From assembly GCF_934202705.1 (NCBI RefSeq), contig NZ_CAKPYE010000008.1, positions 1 through 64,000 on the forward strand: 64,000 bases of DNA. The letters are read 5' to 3'. Shown here in pieces: positions 34,375-44,492 of the stretch. The stretch is from an uncultured Limosilactobacillus sp. Lineage in GTDB: Bacteria; Bacillota; Bacilli; Lactobacillales; Lactobacillaceae. Under the pieces are notes generated by a model that was not told where the DNA came from, made no database searches, and worked only from the letters and a program-made list of their open reading frames with translations. The number at the start of each line of letters is the position of its first letter. The first letter of the stretch is position 1. Position numbers and translations under genes: made by a program.

Positions 34375-35262
34375 ATGGAAATTAAAAATGTTGTTGTTGC
34401 CGGGGCTGGAGTGCTCGGTAGTCAGATTGCCTTTCAGACTGCACGATGTGGTTTCCAAGTTAAAATTTGGAACCGGCACACTGACCGCGCTGAAAAGCGG
34501 CTTGCCAATATTAAAGCACCATTCATGAAAGATATGCATGCTACTGATGCTGATTATCAAAGGGCAATGGATAACATTGTCGACATCAGCAATGACCTTG
34601 CTGCCACGGTCAAGGATGCTGATTTGGTCATCGAATCGGTTTCGGAATCAGTTGATATCAAAAAGGCCTTCTATCACGACCTTGGCGAAGTTATGCCAGA
34701 CCACACGATTGTGGCAAGTAATTCGTCAACGTTTGTCCCGAGCCAATTAGTGAAGTTTACGAACTTCCCCGAACGATTCTTACACATGCACTTTGCTAAC
34801 CATATTTGGACGCACAATGTTGCCGAAATTGTGGGGACGGACCAAACTTTACCAGAAGTAAAGGACGCCATTATTACGTTTGCCCGGGCAATTAAAATGG
34901 TACCAGTGGTTTTGAACAAAGAAAATCATGGCTATGTCATGAATGCCTTATTGATTCCGCTTTTGAACGCCGCTCAAGCATTATGGGCAAACGGGATTGC
35001 TGATCCGCACACCATTGATAAGGACTGGATGATTTCGAACGGTTCACCAATGGGACCATTTATGATCTTAGACGTGGTGGGTCTCCGAACGGCTTATGAA
35101 ATTGTTAACAATTCGTACCAACAAACGAACGATCCACTGGCGAAAAAGATTGCGGATAATCTGAAGAAGATGATTGACGAAGGTCACACCGGGGTTGAAT
35201 CGGGCCAAGGTTTCTACCATTATCCAAATCCTGAATACCAGGATCCTGATTTCTTTAAGTAA
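34375..35262 (+). CDS. 3-hydroxyacyl-CoA dehydrogenase family protein
   Basis: This 295-aa NAD-dependent dehydrogenase has a Rossmann start VVVAGAGVLGSQIAFQTA, then IVASNSSTF and FLHMHFANHIW in place of the usual MHFFNP motif, followed by a C-terminal dimerisation domain. The altered active-site loop and lack of other beta-oxidation genes suggest it may act on a different 3-hydroxyacid. ATG at 34375 follows GGGAGG; an earlier in-frame ATG at 34324 has no ribosome binding site. Confidence 0.8.
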   Translation: MEIKNVVVAGAGVLGSQIAFQTARCGFQVKIWNRHTDRAEKRLANIKAPFMKDMHATDADYQRAMDNIVDISNDLAATVKDADLVIESVSESVDIKKAFYHDLGEVMPDHTIVASNSSTFVPSQLVKFTNFPERFLHMHFANHIWTHNVAEIVGTDQTLPEVKDAIITFARAIKMVPVVLNKENHGYVMNALLIPLLNAAQALWANGIADPHTIDKDWMISNGSPMGPFMILDVVGLRTAYEIVNNSYQQTNDPLAKKIADNLKKMIDEGHTGVESGQGFYHYPNPEYQDPDFFK

Positions 35263-35320
35263 CGATCGTTGAACGAAATTAATTTTGATTGCACCAGGTT
35301 AAGAGAAAGAAGTGACAATC

Positions 35321-36355
35321 ATGAAGCAGTATCGCGTGATTATTTGGGGCCTCGGCAATGTTGGTCGGGCTGCAGTTCGGATGATTGGTGAACGCAAGTC
35401 AGTTAAACTGGTGGCTGCGGTGGATGTTGATCCCAATAAAATTGGCAAAGACGCTGCCGGCTTATTTGGCTTCCCCGATATTGGCGTCAAGGTGACTGAT
35501 GATATTGATGCGGCCCTTAAGCTGGATGCCGACTGTGTTCTCGTCTTTACACCATTGCGCCACGATTCAGATACTGGTGCCTTTACCCCAAGTGCCCAGG
35601 ACATGGTGAAAGTTTTAAATGCCAAGAAGAACTGTATTACGACAATTCCACTTTATTATTCACAAGTTACTACGCCAAAGCTCTACAAGATGATTAATGA
35701 TGCAGCAGTTGCCAATGGTGTTTCATTTATTCCGAGCGGATTGTTGCCGGGCTTCTATGCTTCACATTTGCCATTGTACCTTTGCAACTTAGTGGATCAT
35801 GTTGATCAATTAACCGTGCAATCGGGTGAAGATGATCAACGGAACACTTCCAGCTGGGTAAAAGTCTTTGGCTATGGACTGGATCCTGACAAATTCCCTC
35901 AAGATAAGCTCAAGGCCGGAATTGCGGCTTACTACATTGCTGCGGTTTACGAAATGGGTGAACGGCTGGGCTTCAAGTTTGATGATGTCAAAGTCAATCA
36001 CGAAGTCTTTACTGCGCCAGAAGACCTGCACCCAGAAGCATTTGGCCTAATTAAGAAGGGTACGATGATGGGTCACCGGTTTACCATGGCTGGTTATGTT
36101 GATGGCAAGCCAAAAGTGAGCCTGATCTATGTTCACAAGATCTGCGATGACATTGTAAAGGAACCAGCAATCGACAACCGGATTACGATTGATGGAATTC
36201 CAAAGATTGATGTTGAAGTTCATAACATGATCCCGCTTGATGAAAGTTACGTGACTAGTGCTGCACCAGCGGTGGATGCGATTCCGCAGGCTGTTGAAGC
36301 AGCACCAGGTTACCAACACCTCTTGGATCAACCGACGATGTTGCCACTGAAGTAA
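35321..36355 (+). CDS. Dihydrodipicolinate reductase-like NAD(P)H dehydrogenase
   Basis: This 344-aa protein begins with a Rossmann motif (VIIWGLGNVGRAAVRMI) and resembles 2,4-diaminopentanoate dehydrogenase-like members of the DapB superfamily: LVAAVDVDPNKIGKD, PSGLLPGFYASHLPLYL. The substrate is unknown. It is 58 bp downstream of the hydroxyacyl-CoA dehydrogenase homolog and probably in the same operon. ATG at 35321 follows AAAGAAGTG. Confidence 0.72.
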   Translation: MKQYRVIIWGLGNVGRAAVRMIGERKSVKLVAAVDVDPNKIGKDAAGLFGFPDIGVKVTDDIDAALKLDADCVLVFTPLRHDSDTGAFTPSAQDMVKVLNAKKNCITTIPLYYSQVTTPKLYKMINDAAVANGVSFIPSGLLPGFYASHLPLYLCNLVDHVDQLTVQSGEDDQRNTSSWVKVFGYGLDPDKFPQDKLKAGIAAYYIAAVYEMGERLGFKFDDVKVNHEVFTAPEDLHPEAFGLIKKGTMMGHRFTMAGYVDGKPKVSLIYVHKICDDIVKEPAIDNRITIDGIPKIDVEVHNMIPLDESYVTSAAPAVDAIPQAVEAAPGYQHLLDQPTMLPLK

Positions 36356-36360
36356 TTTTA

Positions 36361-36387
36361 AAGAGGTTCCTAAATGGAGCCTCTTTT
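36361..36387 (+). terminator. Terminator after the dehydrogenase pair
   Basis: The stem AAGAGGTTCC/GGAGCCTCTT is followed by five T residues. Confidence 0.8.
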
Positions 36388-36424
36388 TCATGCTAAATCA
36401 GTTGAAAATATTTGAATAAAAAAG

Positions 36425-36459
36425 AAGCTGCCCGTGAGCTAGTTGCCCACGGGTGGCTT
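36425..36459 (-). terminator. Terminator of the crcB pair
   Basis: The GC-rich stem around GCCCGTG/CACGGGT is followed on the minus strand by a T-rich run (TTCTTTTTT), just beyond the second crcB. Confidence 0.8.
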
Positions 36460-36462
36460 AAT

Positions 36463-36801
36463 TTAGATCGTCATGCCAAAGAATGCTGTACAAATACCGC
36501 CAGCATATGAAAGGATCAAGTATAGCCAGAAGGCTGTCCATCGTCGTTCATCAATTAAGGAGACTAGTTCTGTATTAAAAGTGGAAAAGGTTGTGTAACC
36601 ACCGAGGACACCGCTGCCCCAAAATGCTATTGATGGTTGCGTACTTCCTAAATGGTGAGTTAAGACGCCGAGCAAAAATGATCCGCTTAAATTAATCAAG
36701 AGGGTTGCCAACGGCCAATTTAGCTTCAGTTGTTTGAAGCTGATTGTCATCAGGTAACGGACCAGCGCGCCCAATGAGGCACCAATTCCAACGATGAGCA
36801 T
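36463..36801 (-). CDS. crcB: Fluoride channel subunit CrcB (second of pair)
   Basis: This 112-aa protein has four TM segments and the Fluc signature GVLGGYTTFSTFNTE (residues about 66-80). Two-gene crcB pairs form heterodimeric fluoride channels in many Gram-positive bacteria. The start overlaps the stop of the upstream crcB by one base (TAATG). Confidence 0.9.
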   Translation of the reverse strand: MLIVGIGASLGALVRYLMTISFKQLKLNWPLATLLINLSGSFLLGVLTHHLGSTQPSIAFWGSGVLGGYTTFSTFNTELVSLIDERRWTAFWLYLILSYAGGICTAFFGMTI

Positions 36802-37172
36802 TATTCTTCATCCCTCCCTAAGTTTCTGGCTAGTGCAAACCCCAGTAATGCCATGATGAGACCACCGAACGCACTAATTAGAAAATACATGCCAGCAGTC
36901 CAAACTTGGTGTTGAGCCAGTTTGACGGTGGTCGTTGCAAAAGTTGAGAAGGTGGTAAACGCCCCAATGAAACCGGTGCCTAAACCAGTGCTGAGCCATT
37001 CTGAAAAAATCCCCTGTTCGATGATGTAATAGGTGAGGAAGGCTAATAAAAAACTGCCAAATAAATTTGCAGACAGAATGCCATAAGTACTCCATCCAGT
37101 GCTTAACGACCAGCGTGTGCAGCCGCCTAAGAATGCAAAGACCAGCACACTAATGCAATTTTTGATTTTCAT
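36801..37172 (-). CDS. crcB: Fluoride channel subunit CrcB (first of pair)
   Basis: This 123-aa protein has four TM segments with GGCTRWSL near the N-terminus and the channel motif TGFIGAFTTFSTFATTTV (residues about 66-83). It is the partner of the next gene and exports toxic fluoride. GGAAGGAAAT precedes the ATG. I found no fluoride riboswitch upstream. Confidence 0.9.
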   Translation of the reverse strand: MKIKNCISVLVFAFLGGCTRWSLSTGWSTYGILSANLFGSFLLAFLTYYIIEQGIFSEWLSTGLGTGFIGAFTTFSTFATTTVKLAQHQVWTAGMYFLISAFGGLIMALLGFALARNLGRDEE

Positions 37173-37410
37173 GATCTAATTTCCTTCCTAAAGATAATAA
37201 ATCTCATCATAGCAAATCGCAGCCGAGAAAAGCAATGAGCATCATTCGTGATCAAAATTTCATATGAACACTAATAATATTTTAATGTATCAAACGATAA
37301 CCGTATTTGCTGATTCTGTTAAATGCTGATAAATCGGATTTGAGCGGATGTTTATCAAAAACAGCCATTAGTATTGAACAAAATAGGCAATTAATTCTAT
37401 AAAACTATTA

Positions 37411-37435
37411 TTGATGAGCTTGAAAGCGTTATAAT
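37411..37435 (+). promoter_or_regulatory. Candidate cydA promoter -10 overlapped by a cre-like site
   Basis: TATAAT at 37430-37435 lies within TTGAAAGCGTTATAAT (37420-37435), which matches the CcpA cre consensus WTGNNARCGNWWWCAW except at one position. Catabolite repression of cyd is inference. The rest of the 353-bp gap 37173-37525 is AT-rich with a palindrome TTCATATGAA (37259-37268); no ORF. Confidence 0.5.
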
Positions 37436-37525
37436 TTAGCGCTACACTTAAAACGAAATTATTAATACTTATTAAGCACTTGATAATTGCATTTTGTCGC
37501 ACTGCTTACGAGGGAGGAATTAACA

Positions 37526-38959
37526 ATGAACATTGTTAGTTTAGCGCGTTTCCAGTTTGCAATGACGACCGTTTTCCACTTTTTCTTTGTACCTTTCTCA
37601 ATTGGAACGGTCTTTGTTGTTGCAATCATGGAAAGCATGTATGTTCATACCAAGAATGACCTCTATAAAAAGATGGCAAAATTCTGGGGGAACATTTTTA
37701 TGTTAAGCTTTGCCGTCGGCGTGGTCACCGGACTGATTCAAGAATTCCAATTCGGCATGAACTGGTCAGACTATTCCCGGTTTATGGGGGATATCTTTGG
37801 TGCGCCACTGGCGTTTGAAGCTTTACTGTCATTCTTTATTGAATCGACTTTTATTGGCTTATGGGTCTTTACTTGGGATCGCGTTAAGAAAGGTTTGCAC
37901 TTATTCTTTATTTGGATGATTGTCTTTGGGACAATGACCTCCGCGCTTTGGATCCTGACCGCAAACTCATTTATGCAGCACCCAGTTGGCTATACTTTAC
38001 GGAACGGTCGTGCGGAAATGGCCAGCTTTGGGGCATTACTCACGAATCCGCAAGTTCTATTTGAACTTAGTCACGTTTTGATGGGGGCATTATTGACCGG
38101 CGCGACGATTATTTGTGGCTTGACTGCTTTCCAACTACTTAAGAAGCGGTCATTATCTGATGAAAACAAACAGATTTACCACAAAACGATGCGGATTGGC
38201 CTTTGGTTAATGCTGATCTTCTCACTGGGGAGCATTACCGCCGGTGACTTGCAAATGCAATACTTAATTAAGGAACAACCAATGAAGTTTGCGGCCACCG
38301 AAATGGTTTATAAAACCACAGGTGATAAGGCCCCGTGGACCGTGGTTGGTGTTGCTAATCCAAAGACTCATAAGGTCTATGGCAACATTGATATTCCAGA
38401 TATGCTGAGTGTCCTTTCCTATCACAAGACGACCGGTGCCGTTAAGGGGATGGACGAAGTTAATGCGCAATTAGAAAAGAAGTATGGCACGAAGATTGCT
38501 AATCATCAAATGAATTACTATGTTCCAGTTAATACGCTCTTCTGGAGTTTCCGGGTTATGGCTGGTTTTGGCGCTTTGATGGCCTTAGTAGCTATTGTCG
38601 GCTTGATTCTAACGCGACGGGACAAACAGACACTTTATGAACATCGTTGGTGTCTATGGGTGATGGCCTTAATGACCTTCACACCGTTCCTGGCAAACAC
38701 CGCTGGTTGGCTAATTACTGAATTAGGTCGGGCCCCATGGACGGTCTACGGACTCTTTACCATTGCGCAAAGTGTTTCGCCAGACGTTTCAGTGGCTTCG
38801 TTATTAACCTCAAATATTATTTACTTCTTGTTATTTACCACTTTGGCAATTATTCTGATTGGTTTGATTGTCCGCTTCTTGCGTAATGACCCGGTCGAAT
38901 ACGCGGCTGCGCAAGCTGACAAGAAGGCAACTGATCCATTTGCAAAGGGGGCCTTTTAA
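37526..38959 (+). CDS. cydA: Cytochrome bd ubiquinol/menaquinol oxidase subunit I
   Basis: This 477-aa membrane subunit binds hemes b558, b595 and d and oxidises quinol to reduce oxygen. It starts LARFQFAMTTVFHFFFVPFSIG (heme ligand His), has the GRAPWTVYG motif near the C-terminus, and a short Q-loop. ATG at 37526 follows GAGGGAGGAATT; the frame opens at 37487 without support. First gene of the cydABCD operon. Confidence 0.95.
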   Translation: MNIVSLARFQFAMTTVFHFFFVPFSIGTVFVVAIMESMYVHTKNDLYKKMAKFWGNIFMLSFAVGVVTGLIQEFQFGMNWSDYSRFMGDIFGAPLAFEALLSFFIESTFIGLWVFTWDRVKKGLHLFFIWMIVFGTMTSALWILTANSFMQHPVGYTLRNGRAEMASFGALLTNPQVLFELSHVLMGALLTGATIICGLTAFQLLKKRSLSDENKQIYHKTMRIGLWLMLIFSLGSITAGDLQMQYLIKEQPMKFAATEMVYKTTGDKAPWTVVGVANPKTHKVYGNIDIPDMLSVLSYHKTTGAVKGMDEVNAQLEKKYGTKIANHQMNYYVPVNTLFWSFRVMAGFGALMALVAIVGLILTRRDKQTLYEHRWCLWVMALMTFTPFLANTAGWLITELGRAPWTVYGLFTIAQSVSPDVSVASLLTSNIIYFLLFTTLAIILIGLIVRFLRNDPVEYAAAQADKKATDPFAKGAF

Positions 38960-39979
38960 ATGTCATTTCTCCAAGGATTATGGTTCTTACTAATTGGCGT
39001 CCTCTTTAGTGGCTTCTTTTTCTTAGATGGCTTCGACTATGGAGTCGGGATGGCCGTTGAAACGTTGGGCCACGATGAGGCGGAAAAGACGCAAATTATC
39101 CGAACCATCGGCCCAGTTTGGGATGGTAACGAAGTTTGGTTAATTACCGCTGGTGGGGCGATGTTTGCCTCATTCCCATATTGGTACGCAACCTTATTTT
39201 CTGGATATTATTTGATTCTCTTATTTATTTTGATGGGGTTAATTTTACGGGGCGTTTCGTTTGAGTTTCGCGCGAAGAGCCCAATGACAAAGAAACCAAT
39301 TTGGGACAGAGTGATGGCAATTTCTTCTGCCGTTGTTCCATTCCTGTTTGGTGTGATGTTCATTTCCATGATTAAAGGAATGCCAATTGACGCGCAAGGT
39401 AATATTTCCGCCCACTTCTTTGACTACTTTAACTGGTTCTCAGTTGTTGGTGGCGTGGCGCTAACTCTATTAACTTACTTGCACGGTCTGAATTACATTA
39501 CGTTAAAGACTGTCGGGCCAGTTTCAGAACGCGCCCAAAACTATGCGCACGCCCTTTATTGGGTTCTGTATCTCGGTGAAGTGATCTTTGCATTACTGCT
39601 CCTCTTCCAAACCGACTTCTTACATGTTCACCCAATCTTAACCTTGCTTTGCCTAGCATTAATTGTCGGCTTTTCAATTTGGGCCCATGCTGCTACTTTC
39701 CAGGATCATCAAGGTCATGCCTTTATCGCTAGCGGCTTGACGTTGATTTCACTAGTTGCTTTGATTTTCTGTGGATTATTCCCACGGGTCATGATTTCAT
39801 CGATCAGTAGTCAATATGATCTGGTCATCAAGACTGCTTCATCATCCAATTACACGTTAATTGTGATGACGGTTGCGACAGTGATCTTGGTACCCTGCGT
39901 CCTGGCCTACACGATTTGGGCATACTGGATTTTCCGAAAACGAATTGAAATGCCCGCGATTGGGAGGACCGATGGATGA
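38960..39979 (+). CDS. cydB: Cytochrome bd oxidase subunit II
   Basis: This 339-aa membrane subunit has LDGFDYGVGM near residue 23 and GPVWDGNEVWLITAGGA near residue 50, both diagnostic. The ATG directly follows the cydA stop, so the two are translationally coupled. Confidence 0.95.
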   Translation: MSFLQGLWFLLIGVLFSGFFFLDGFDYGVGMAVETLGHDEAEKTQIIRTIGPVWDGNEVWLITAGGAMFASFPYWYATLFSGYYLILLFILMGLILRGVSFEFRAKSPMTKKPIWDRVMAISSAVVPFLFGVMFISMIKGMPIDAQGNISAHFFDYFNWFSVVGGVALTLLTYLHGLNYITLKTVGPVSERAQNYAHALYWVLYLGEVIFALLLLFQTDFLHVHPILTLLCLALIVGFSIWAHAATFQDHQGHAFIASGLTLISLVALIFCGLFPRVMISSISSQYDLVIKTASSSNYTLIVMTVATVILVPCVLAYTIWAYWIFRKRIEMPAIGRTDG

Positions 39980-41691
39980 TTGATCGACACCTATTTGAAC
40001 TCGCAGGTGCTCAATCCATTGCCAAACGGCTTGCGGGACTCAATGTTCTGCAAGCCGTTTTCATTATTGGCCAGGCATTAAGCCTCAGCTGGTTATTAAC
40101 GGGATTATGGCAAGGTCATCGATTAGATTGGCTGATGTTAATAGCATTTGGTGCTTGCTTTACGGGACGGCAAGCGTTGAATTGGTTGAGCGAACACTGG
40201 TTAGATCACTATGCGGCCCAGACTAGTCAGCAACTGCGGAGTCAACTATTGCAAAAAGTATTTGAATTAGGACCGGCCCTGGTACAAAAGCAGGGGACAG
40301 GGAGCACGATCACGATGGTGATGGACGGGATTAGTGAGGTCCGTGACTATATTAAGCTCATGTTTACCAAAGTGCTGACCATGATGATTGTACCAATCCT
40401 GATTTTAGCCACAATGGTCTGGCTTGACTGGCGCTCTGCACTGATTTTATTGTGCATGTACCCTTTAATCGTGATTTTTATGATTATTTTGGGTCGGGCT
40501 GCGCAGGCTAAGGCCATTAAGCAGTTTGGTAACTTTCAGAAATTGTCCAATAACTTTATTGACTCCCTGCGGGGCATTGGTACTCTAAAGTATTTGGGCC
40601 AGAGTAAACGTTATTCGCAAAGTATTTTTAGTTCTAGTGAGTTGTTCCGTCATCGAACCATGCGAGTTTTAAAGATTGCCATGCTGTCGACCTTTGCACT
40701 AGACTTTTTCACAACCCTTTCGATTGCTGTGATTGCGGTCTTCTTAGGCTTTGATTTGATTAACGGTCGGATGAGTCTTTTCTCGGCGCTCGGGATTTTA
40801 ATTCTCGCACCGGAATATTTCCTACCGATTCGAAATTTTGCGGGTGACTTTCATGCAACTTTAAACGGCAAGAACGCGTTTAGGCGGATTCGCGAATTAA
40901 TCCAGCTGCCGGCTCCACAAACCGCAATGGTGTCGTTACATCCCTGGACTAAGGACGATGAGCTAGTGATGAAGCAACTGACGTTTCGATACCCGCACGG
41001 AATGGTCTTGCAGCCATTCTCTTTACGGATTAAGGGCAACGAGATGATTGGTATTATCGGGATGAGCGGTTCTGGTAAAACGACGCTGATTAATTTATTG
41101 AGTGGCTTTTTGACGCCCCAATCAGGAAAGTTGATTATTCAGGGACAACCCGCGTCCACCCTCAACATTGTTGACTGGCATCGCCAAATGACTTATATTC
41201 CACAAACACCGTATGTGTTCACCGCGACCTTACGCGATAATATTGCTTTTTACACCCCGCAGGTTAGTGACCAACAAGTCAAAGAGGCGATTCACGTAGT
41301 CGGCCTGGATGACCTTTTAGCAGAATTACCAGCTGGCTTAGACACGGTCATTGGTTCGGGAAAACGGACATTATCTGGGGGCCAAGCACAGCGGATCGCA
41401 CTAGCGCGGGCCTTTCTGGATCAGCAACGAAAAGTAATGTTCTTTGATGAGCCGACTGCTCATTTGGACATTGAAACTGAATTAGATTTGAAACAGCGGA
41501 TGTTACCACTAATGGCCAATCATTTGGTCTTCTTTGCAACCCACCGGCTCCACTGGATGCGACAAATGGATTATATTCTGGTAATGGATCACGGCCAACT
41601 GGTTGAACAGGGGACTTATGATGAGCTATTGGCTCGTCATGGTGACTTTACCAAACTCATTCAACGAATGCGAGGTGAGACCAATGTTTAA
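39976..41691 (+). CDS. cydC: Thiol ABC transporter CydC/D family, first subunit
   Basis: This 571-aa fused membrane/ATPase subunit is needed for assembly of cytochrome bd (exports cysteine or glutathione in known systems). Six TM helices are followed by an ATPase with Walker A GMSGSGKT near residue 363, signature LSGGQAQR, and Walker B VMFFDEPTAHLD. It overlaps cydB by 4 bp (ATGA). Confidence 0.92.
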   Translation: MIDRHLFELAGAQSIAKRLAGLNVLQAVFIIGQALSLSWLLTGLWQGHRLDWLMLIAFGACFTGRQALNWLSEHWLDHYAAQTSQQLRSQLLQKVFELGPALVQKQGTGSTITMVMDGISEVRDYIKLMFTKVLTMMIVPILILATMVWLDWRSALILLCMYPLIVIFMIILGRAAQAKAIKQFGNFQKLSNNFIDSLRGIGTLKYLGQSKRYSQSIFSSSELFRHRTMRVLKIAMLSTFALDFFTTLSIAVIAVFLGFDLINGRMSLFSALGILILAPEYFLPIRNFAGDFHATLNGKNAFRRIRELIQLPAPQTAMVSLHPWTKDDELVMKQLTFRYPHGMVLQPFSLRIKGNEMIGIIGMSGSGKTTLINLLSGFLTPQSGKLIIQGQPASTLNIVDWHRQMTYIPQTPYVFTATLRDNIAFYTPQVSDQQVKEAIHVVGLDDLLAELPAGLDTVIGSGKRTLSGGQAQRIALARAFLDQQRKVMFFDEPTAHLDIETELDLKQRMLPLMANHLVFFATHRLHWMRQMDYILVMDHGQLVEQGTYDELLARHGDFTKLIQRMRGETNV

Positions 41692-43453
41692 AAAAATTCC
41701 ATTATTGAAGGCACTTCAACATGACCGATGGATCAAGCCGTTTTTGAAACGTTATCGTTGGACATTAGTTCTTGCCATTGGTTTAGGGATTGTGACCTTT
41801 ATTTGTGGCGCCGGTTTAATGTTTTCTGCCGGTTTCTTGATTAGCAAGTCGGCGACCCGTCCGGAAAACATTTTGCTGGTTTACGTCCCCATTGTTCTTA
41901 CTCGGGCATTTGGAATTGCTCGGCCAGCATTGCGGTATGTGGAACGCTTAGTTAGCCATAACTGGGTTTTGAAGATGACCTCGCAGCTTCGGCGAAAGCT
42001 ATATGATTCACTCGAACACGATGCGGTCTTTTTCCACAGTAAATATCAATTAGGCGATATTTTAGGGCTCTTATCTGATGATGTTCATCATATTCAAAAT
42101 TTATATTTAAGAACCCTCTTCCCAATGTTTGTGGCGTGGGGTCTATATGCACTAATTGTCGTGGCGTTTGGTGTTTTATCACCATTGATGGGGTTATGGA
42201 TGCTCATTGTTTTCGGCTTAATTATTTTCGGTATTCCAATCTGGTCAATTTTGGTCAACGGAGCGCGGCAAGAACGCGCTAAACAGCTAAAGGACCAGCT
42301 TTACGTCGATTTGACAGATAATGTCATGGGCGTGACTGACTGGATTTTAGCTGGACGTAATCAACAATACCTGACGCGCCGTCAACAGAGTGAAACTGCA
42401 GACCAGAAAAATGCTACTGCACTTCACAGCTTTGAACACGTTCGCGACTTTTTATTGCAGATGTTATATCTTTCAATGATCGTCAGTGTGATTCTCTGGG
42501 GTGCCAGTAAATTTGGTGGCCACTTTGGCGGTCCTGCCAACTGGATTGCGGCATTTGTGCTCGCTTGGTTCCCGTTAGTCGATGCATTTATTCAATTATC
42601 GACAGCGGCTCAAGAAACCAATGTTTATACAAATTCGATCACTCGATTAAATGAACTTAGTCATTCAGATGAACCAGCTGGCAACCAAATAAAATTGCAT
42701 CGCCCATTCAAACTGCAAATTAATGACGTTCACTTTTGTTATGCGCCAACGCAGCGTGAAGTCCTATCAGGTATTAGTTTAAAATTAGCACCTGGTGAAA
42801 AGGTGGCTTTACTTGGCCGGAGCGGTTCTGGAAAAAGTACTTTGGCATCGCTCATTCGGGGAGATTTAACACCCACCAAAGGCGCCGTGAAATTAAATGA
42901 CGTTGCTACCAGTCAATTTGGTGATCAGATTGCTGATTACATTGGGGTGATTAATCAAACCCCATACCTCTTTAACACGACAATTGCCAATAATGTCCGG
43001 CTGGGGGATGAAACAGCCGGTGATGAACGAATTTGGTCGGTGCTGGAACGGGTTGGTTTAGCTGACATGGTTCACCAGCTTCCGGATGGCATTAATACGA
43101 AAGTGGACGAAGCTGGTCTGCGTTTCTCCGGTGGCGAACGACACCGTTTAGCACTTGCGAGAATCTTGTTGAAAGATACGCCAATTGTCTTACTGGATGA
43201 ACCAACGGTTGGCCTCGATCCGATTACTGAACAAGCGGTGATTGATACATTTATGAATCAGCTGCAAGATAAAACGGTAATTTGGATTACTCATCACCTT
43301 CAAGGAATTGATCAATTTGATCAGGTCATCTTTATTGAAGCTGGTCAGCTCGCTATGCATGGCTCACCTAGTGAACTGTGGAAAAATAACGACCGCTTCC
43401 GGCAATTAAAAAAGGCTGATCAGGGAATCATTCCTGATCAACCAATTAATTAA
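41684..43453 (+). CDS. cydD: Thiol ABC transporter CydC/D family, second subunit
   Basis: This 589-aa subunit has six TM helices (FICGAGLMFSAGFLISKSAT near the start) and an ATPase with Walker A GRSGSGKST, signature FSGGERHR and Walker B IVLLDEPTVGLD. ATG at 41684 follows GAGGTGAG and overlaps the cydC stop by 8 bp; the long open frame from 41603 is not the start. Its 3' end overlaps the convergent polyprenyl synthase gene by 8 bp. Confidence 0.92.
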   Translation: MFKKIPLLKALQHDRWIKPFLKRYRWTLVLAIGLGIVTFICGAGLMFSAGFLISKSATRPENILLVYVPIVLTRAFGIARPALRYVERLVSHNWVLKMTSQLRRKLYDSLEHDAVFFHSKYQLGDILGLLSDDVHHIQNLYLRTLFPMFVAWGLYALIVVAFGVLSPLMGLWMLIVFGLIIFGIPIWSILVNGARQERAKQLKDQLYVDLTDNVMGVTDWILAGRNQQYLTRRQQSETADQKNATALHSFEHVRDFLLQMLYLSMIVSVILWGASKFGGHFGGPANWIAAFVLAWFPLVDAFIQLSTAAQETNVYTNSITRLNELSHSDEPAGNQIKLHRPFKLQINDVHFCYAPTQREVLSGISLKLAPGEKVALLGRSGSGKSTLASLIRGDLTPTKGAVKLNDVATSQFGDQIADYIGVINQTPYLFNTTIANNVRLGDETAGDERIWSVLERVGLADMVHQLPDGINTKVDEAGLRFSGGERHRLALARILLKDTPIVLLDEPTVGLDPITEQAVIDTFMNQLQDKTVIWITHHLQGIDQFDQVIFIEAGQLAMHGSPSELWKNNDRFRQLKKADQGIIPDQPIN

Positions 43454-44438
43454 CGCGTTTGAGGAGCTGCTTGGCCAGACGATCCAGTTGGTCACGTGCG
43501 GGGCTGTCTGGGAGGTATTGCAAGTGATCTAATGCGCGGTTAGTAAATTTTGTTGCTAACCGTTGACTTTGCACCAAGGCATTCGAATTGATAATCATTT
43601 GCTTGATTTTTTGCATGTCATTCATTGTTAACTGGTATTTTTTAGTCAACAAAGGTTTAAGCGATGCCTGAGTGCGTGGATCCTGCAGGGCAAATAGCAT
43701 TGGTAATGAATAAACCCCAGTGCTTAAGTCTTCCATTGTTGGTTTGGTTAACTGGCTGGTACCAGTATAATCGAGGATGTCGTCGAGCATTTGAAAGGCG
43801 ATCCCAAGATTTTGACCAAACTTAGCAGCGTGGACGGTTTGACTAGCGTTCGCTCCAGCAAAATGAGCACCTTCGCGAGCCGCTAGTTGAAAGAGGGCCG
43901 CTGTTTTACCATTAACGTTGCGCAAGTATTGATGAATTGTCTGTGTTGTATCAAAACGCCGGGCCATTTGACCCAGTTCACCATTGAGGAGCCGTTGCAT
44001 AATGGTGGCGTTGACTTGCAAGTATTGATTATCATCATGAAGATTCGTGATCAGTAAGTCAAAGAAGATGGTAAAAAGATAGTCGCCAGCATAGACGGCG
44101 GTGTCTTTACCAAAACGGGACTGGATGCTGACTTGACCCCGCCGCATCGGTGAATCATCGATAATATCATCGTGGATCAAGGATGCCATGTGTAAGATTT
44201 CGATTGAGGCAGCTAATTGGGTGAGCTGGTGAGTATGGCGTTCTGATGAGCCAATTGCTTTGCTGACCATCAGCAATAACGCTGGCCGCAGATATTTGCC
44301 CCCATGGTTAGCCATCGCGATGAGGGCTGCTTGTAAGCGCGGATTTGCCGCATTAATATGAGTTTGTAGGATTTGATTAACGGTGTTCAGCTCATTTTGA
44401 ATGAGCGGATAGTGGTACCGAGCAGGTGAATTAATCAT
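43446..44438 (-). CDS. Polyprenyl diphosphate synthase (long chain)
   Basis: This 330-aa prenyltransferase extends farnesyl diphosphate with isopentenyl diphosphate. It has both Asp-rich motifs, LIHDDIIDDSPMRRG (FARM, near residue 87) and QMLDDILDYTG (SARM, near residue 216). The product tail is probably used for menaquinone by the adjacent divergent MenA. ATG with AAAGGAC upstream. Chain length cannot be read. Confidence 0.9.
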   Translation of the reverse strand: MINSPARYHYPLIQNELNTVNQILQTHINAANPRLQAALIAMANHGGKYLRPALLLMVSKAIGSSERHTHQLTQLAASIEILHMASLIHDDIIDDSPMRRGQVSIQSRFGKDTAVYAGDYLFTIFFDLLITNLHDDNQYLQVNATIMQRLLNGELGQMARRFDTTQTIHQYLRNVNGKTAALFQLAAREGAHFAGANASQTVHAAKFGQNLGIAFQMLDDILDYTGTSQLTKPTMEDLSTGVYSLPMLFALQDPRTQASLKPLLTKKYQLTMNDMQKIKQMIINSNALVQSQRLATKFTNRALDHLQYLPDSPARDQLDRLAKQLLKRVN

Positions 44439-44492
44439 TTGTTTGGTGTCCTTTAAATATTATTTAATCAGTGGAGAAAGGATTGGAATTGA

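Noticed and set aside
37173..37330. Fluoride riboswitch before the crcB pair
   Set aside because: I looked for the conserved fluoride aptamer pseudoknot pattern on the minus strand and did not find it.
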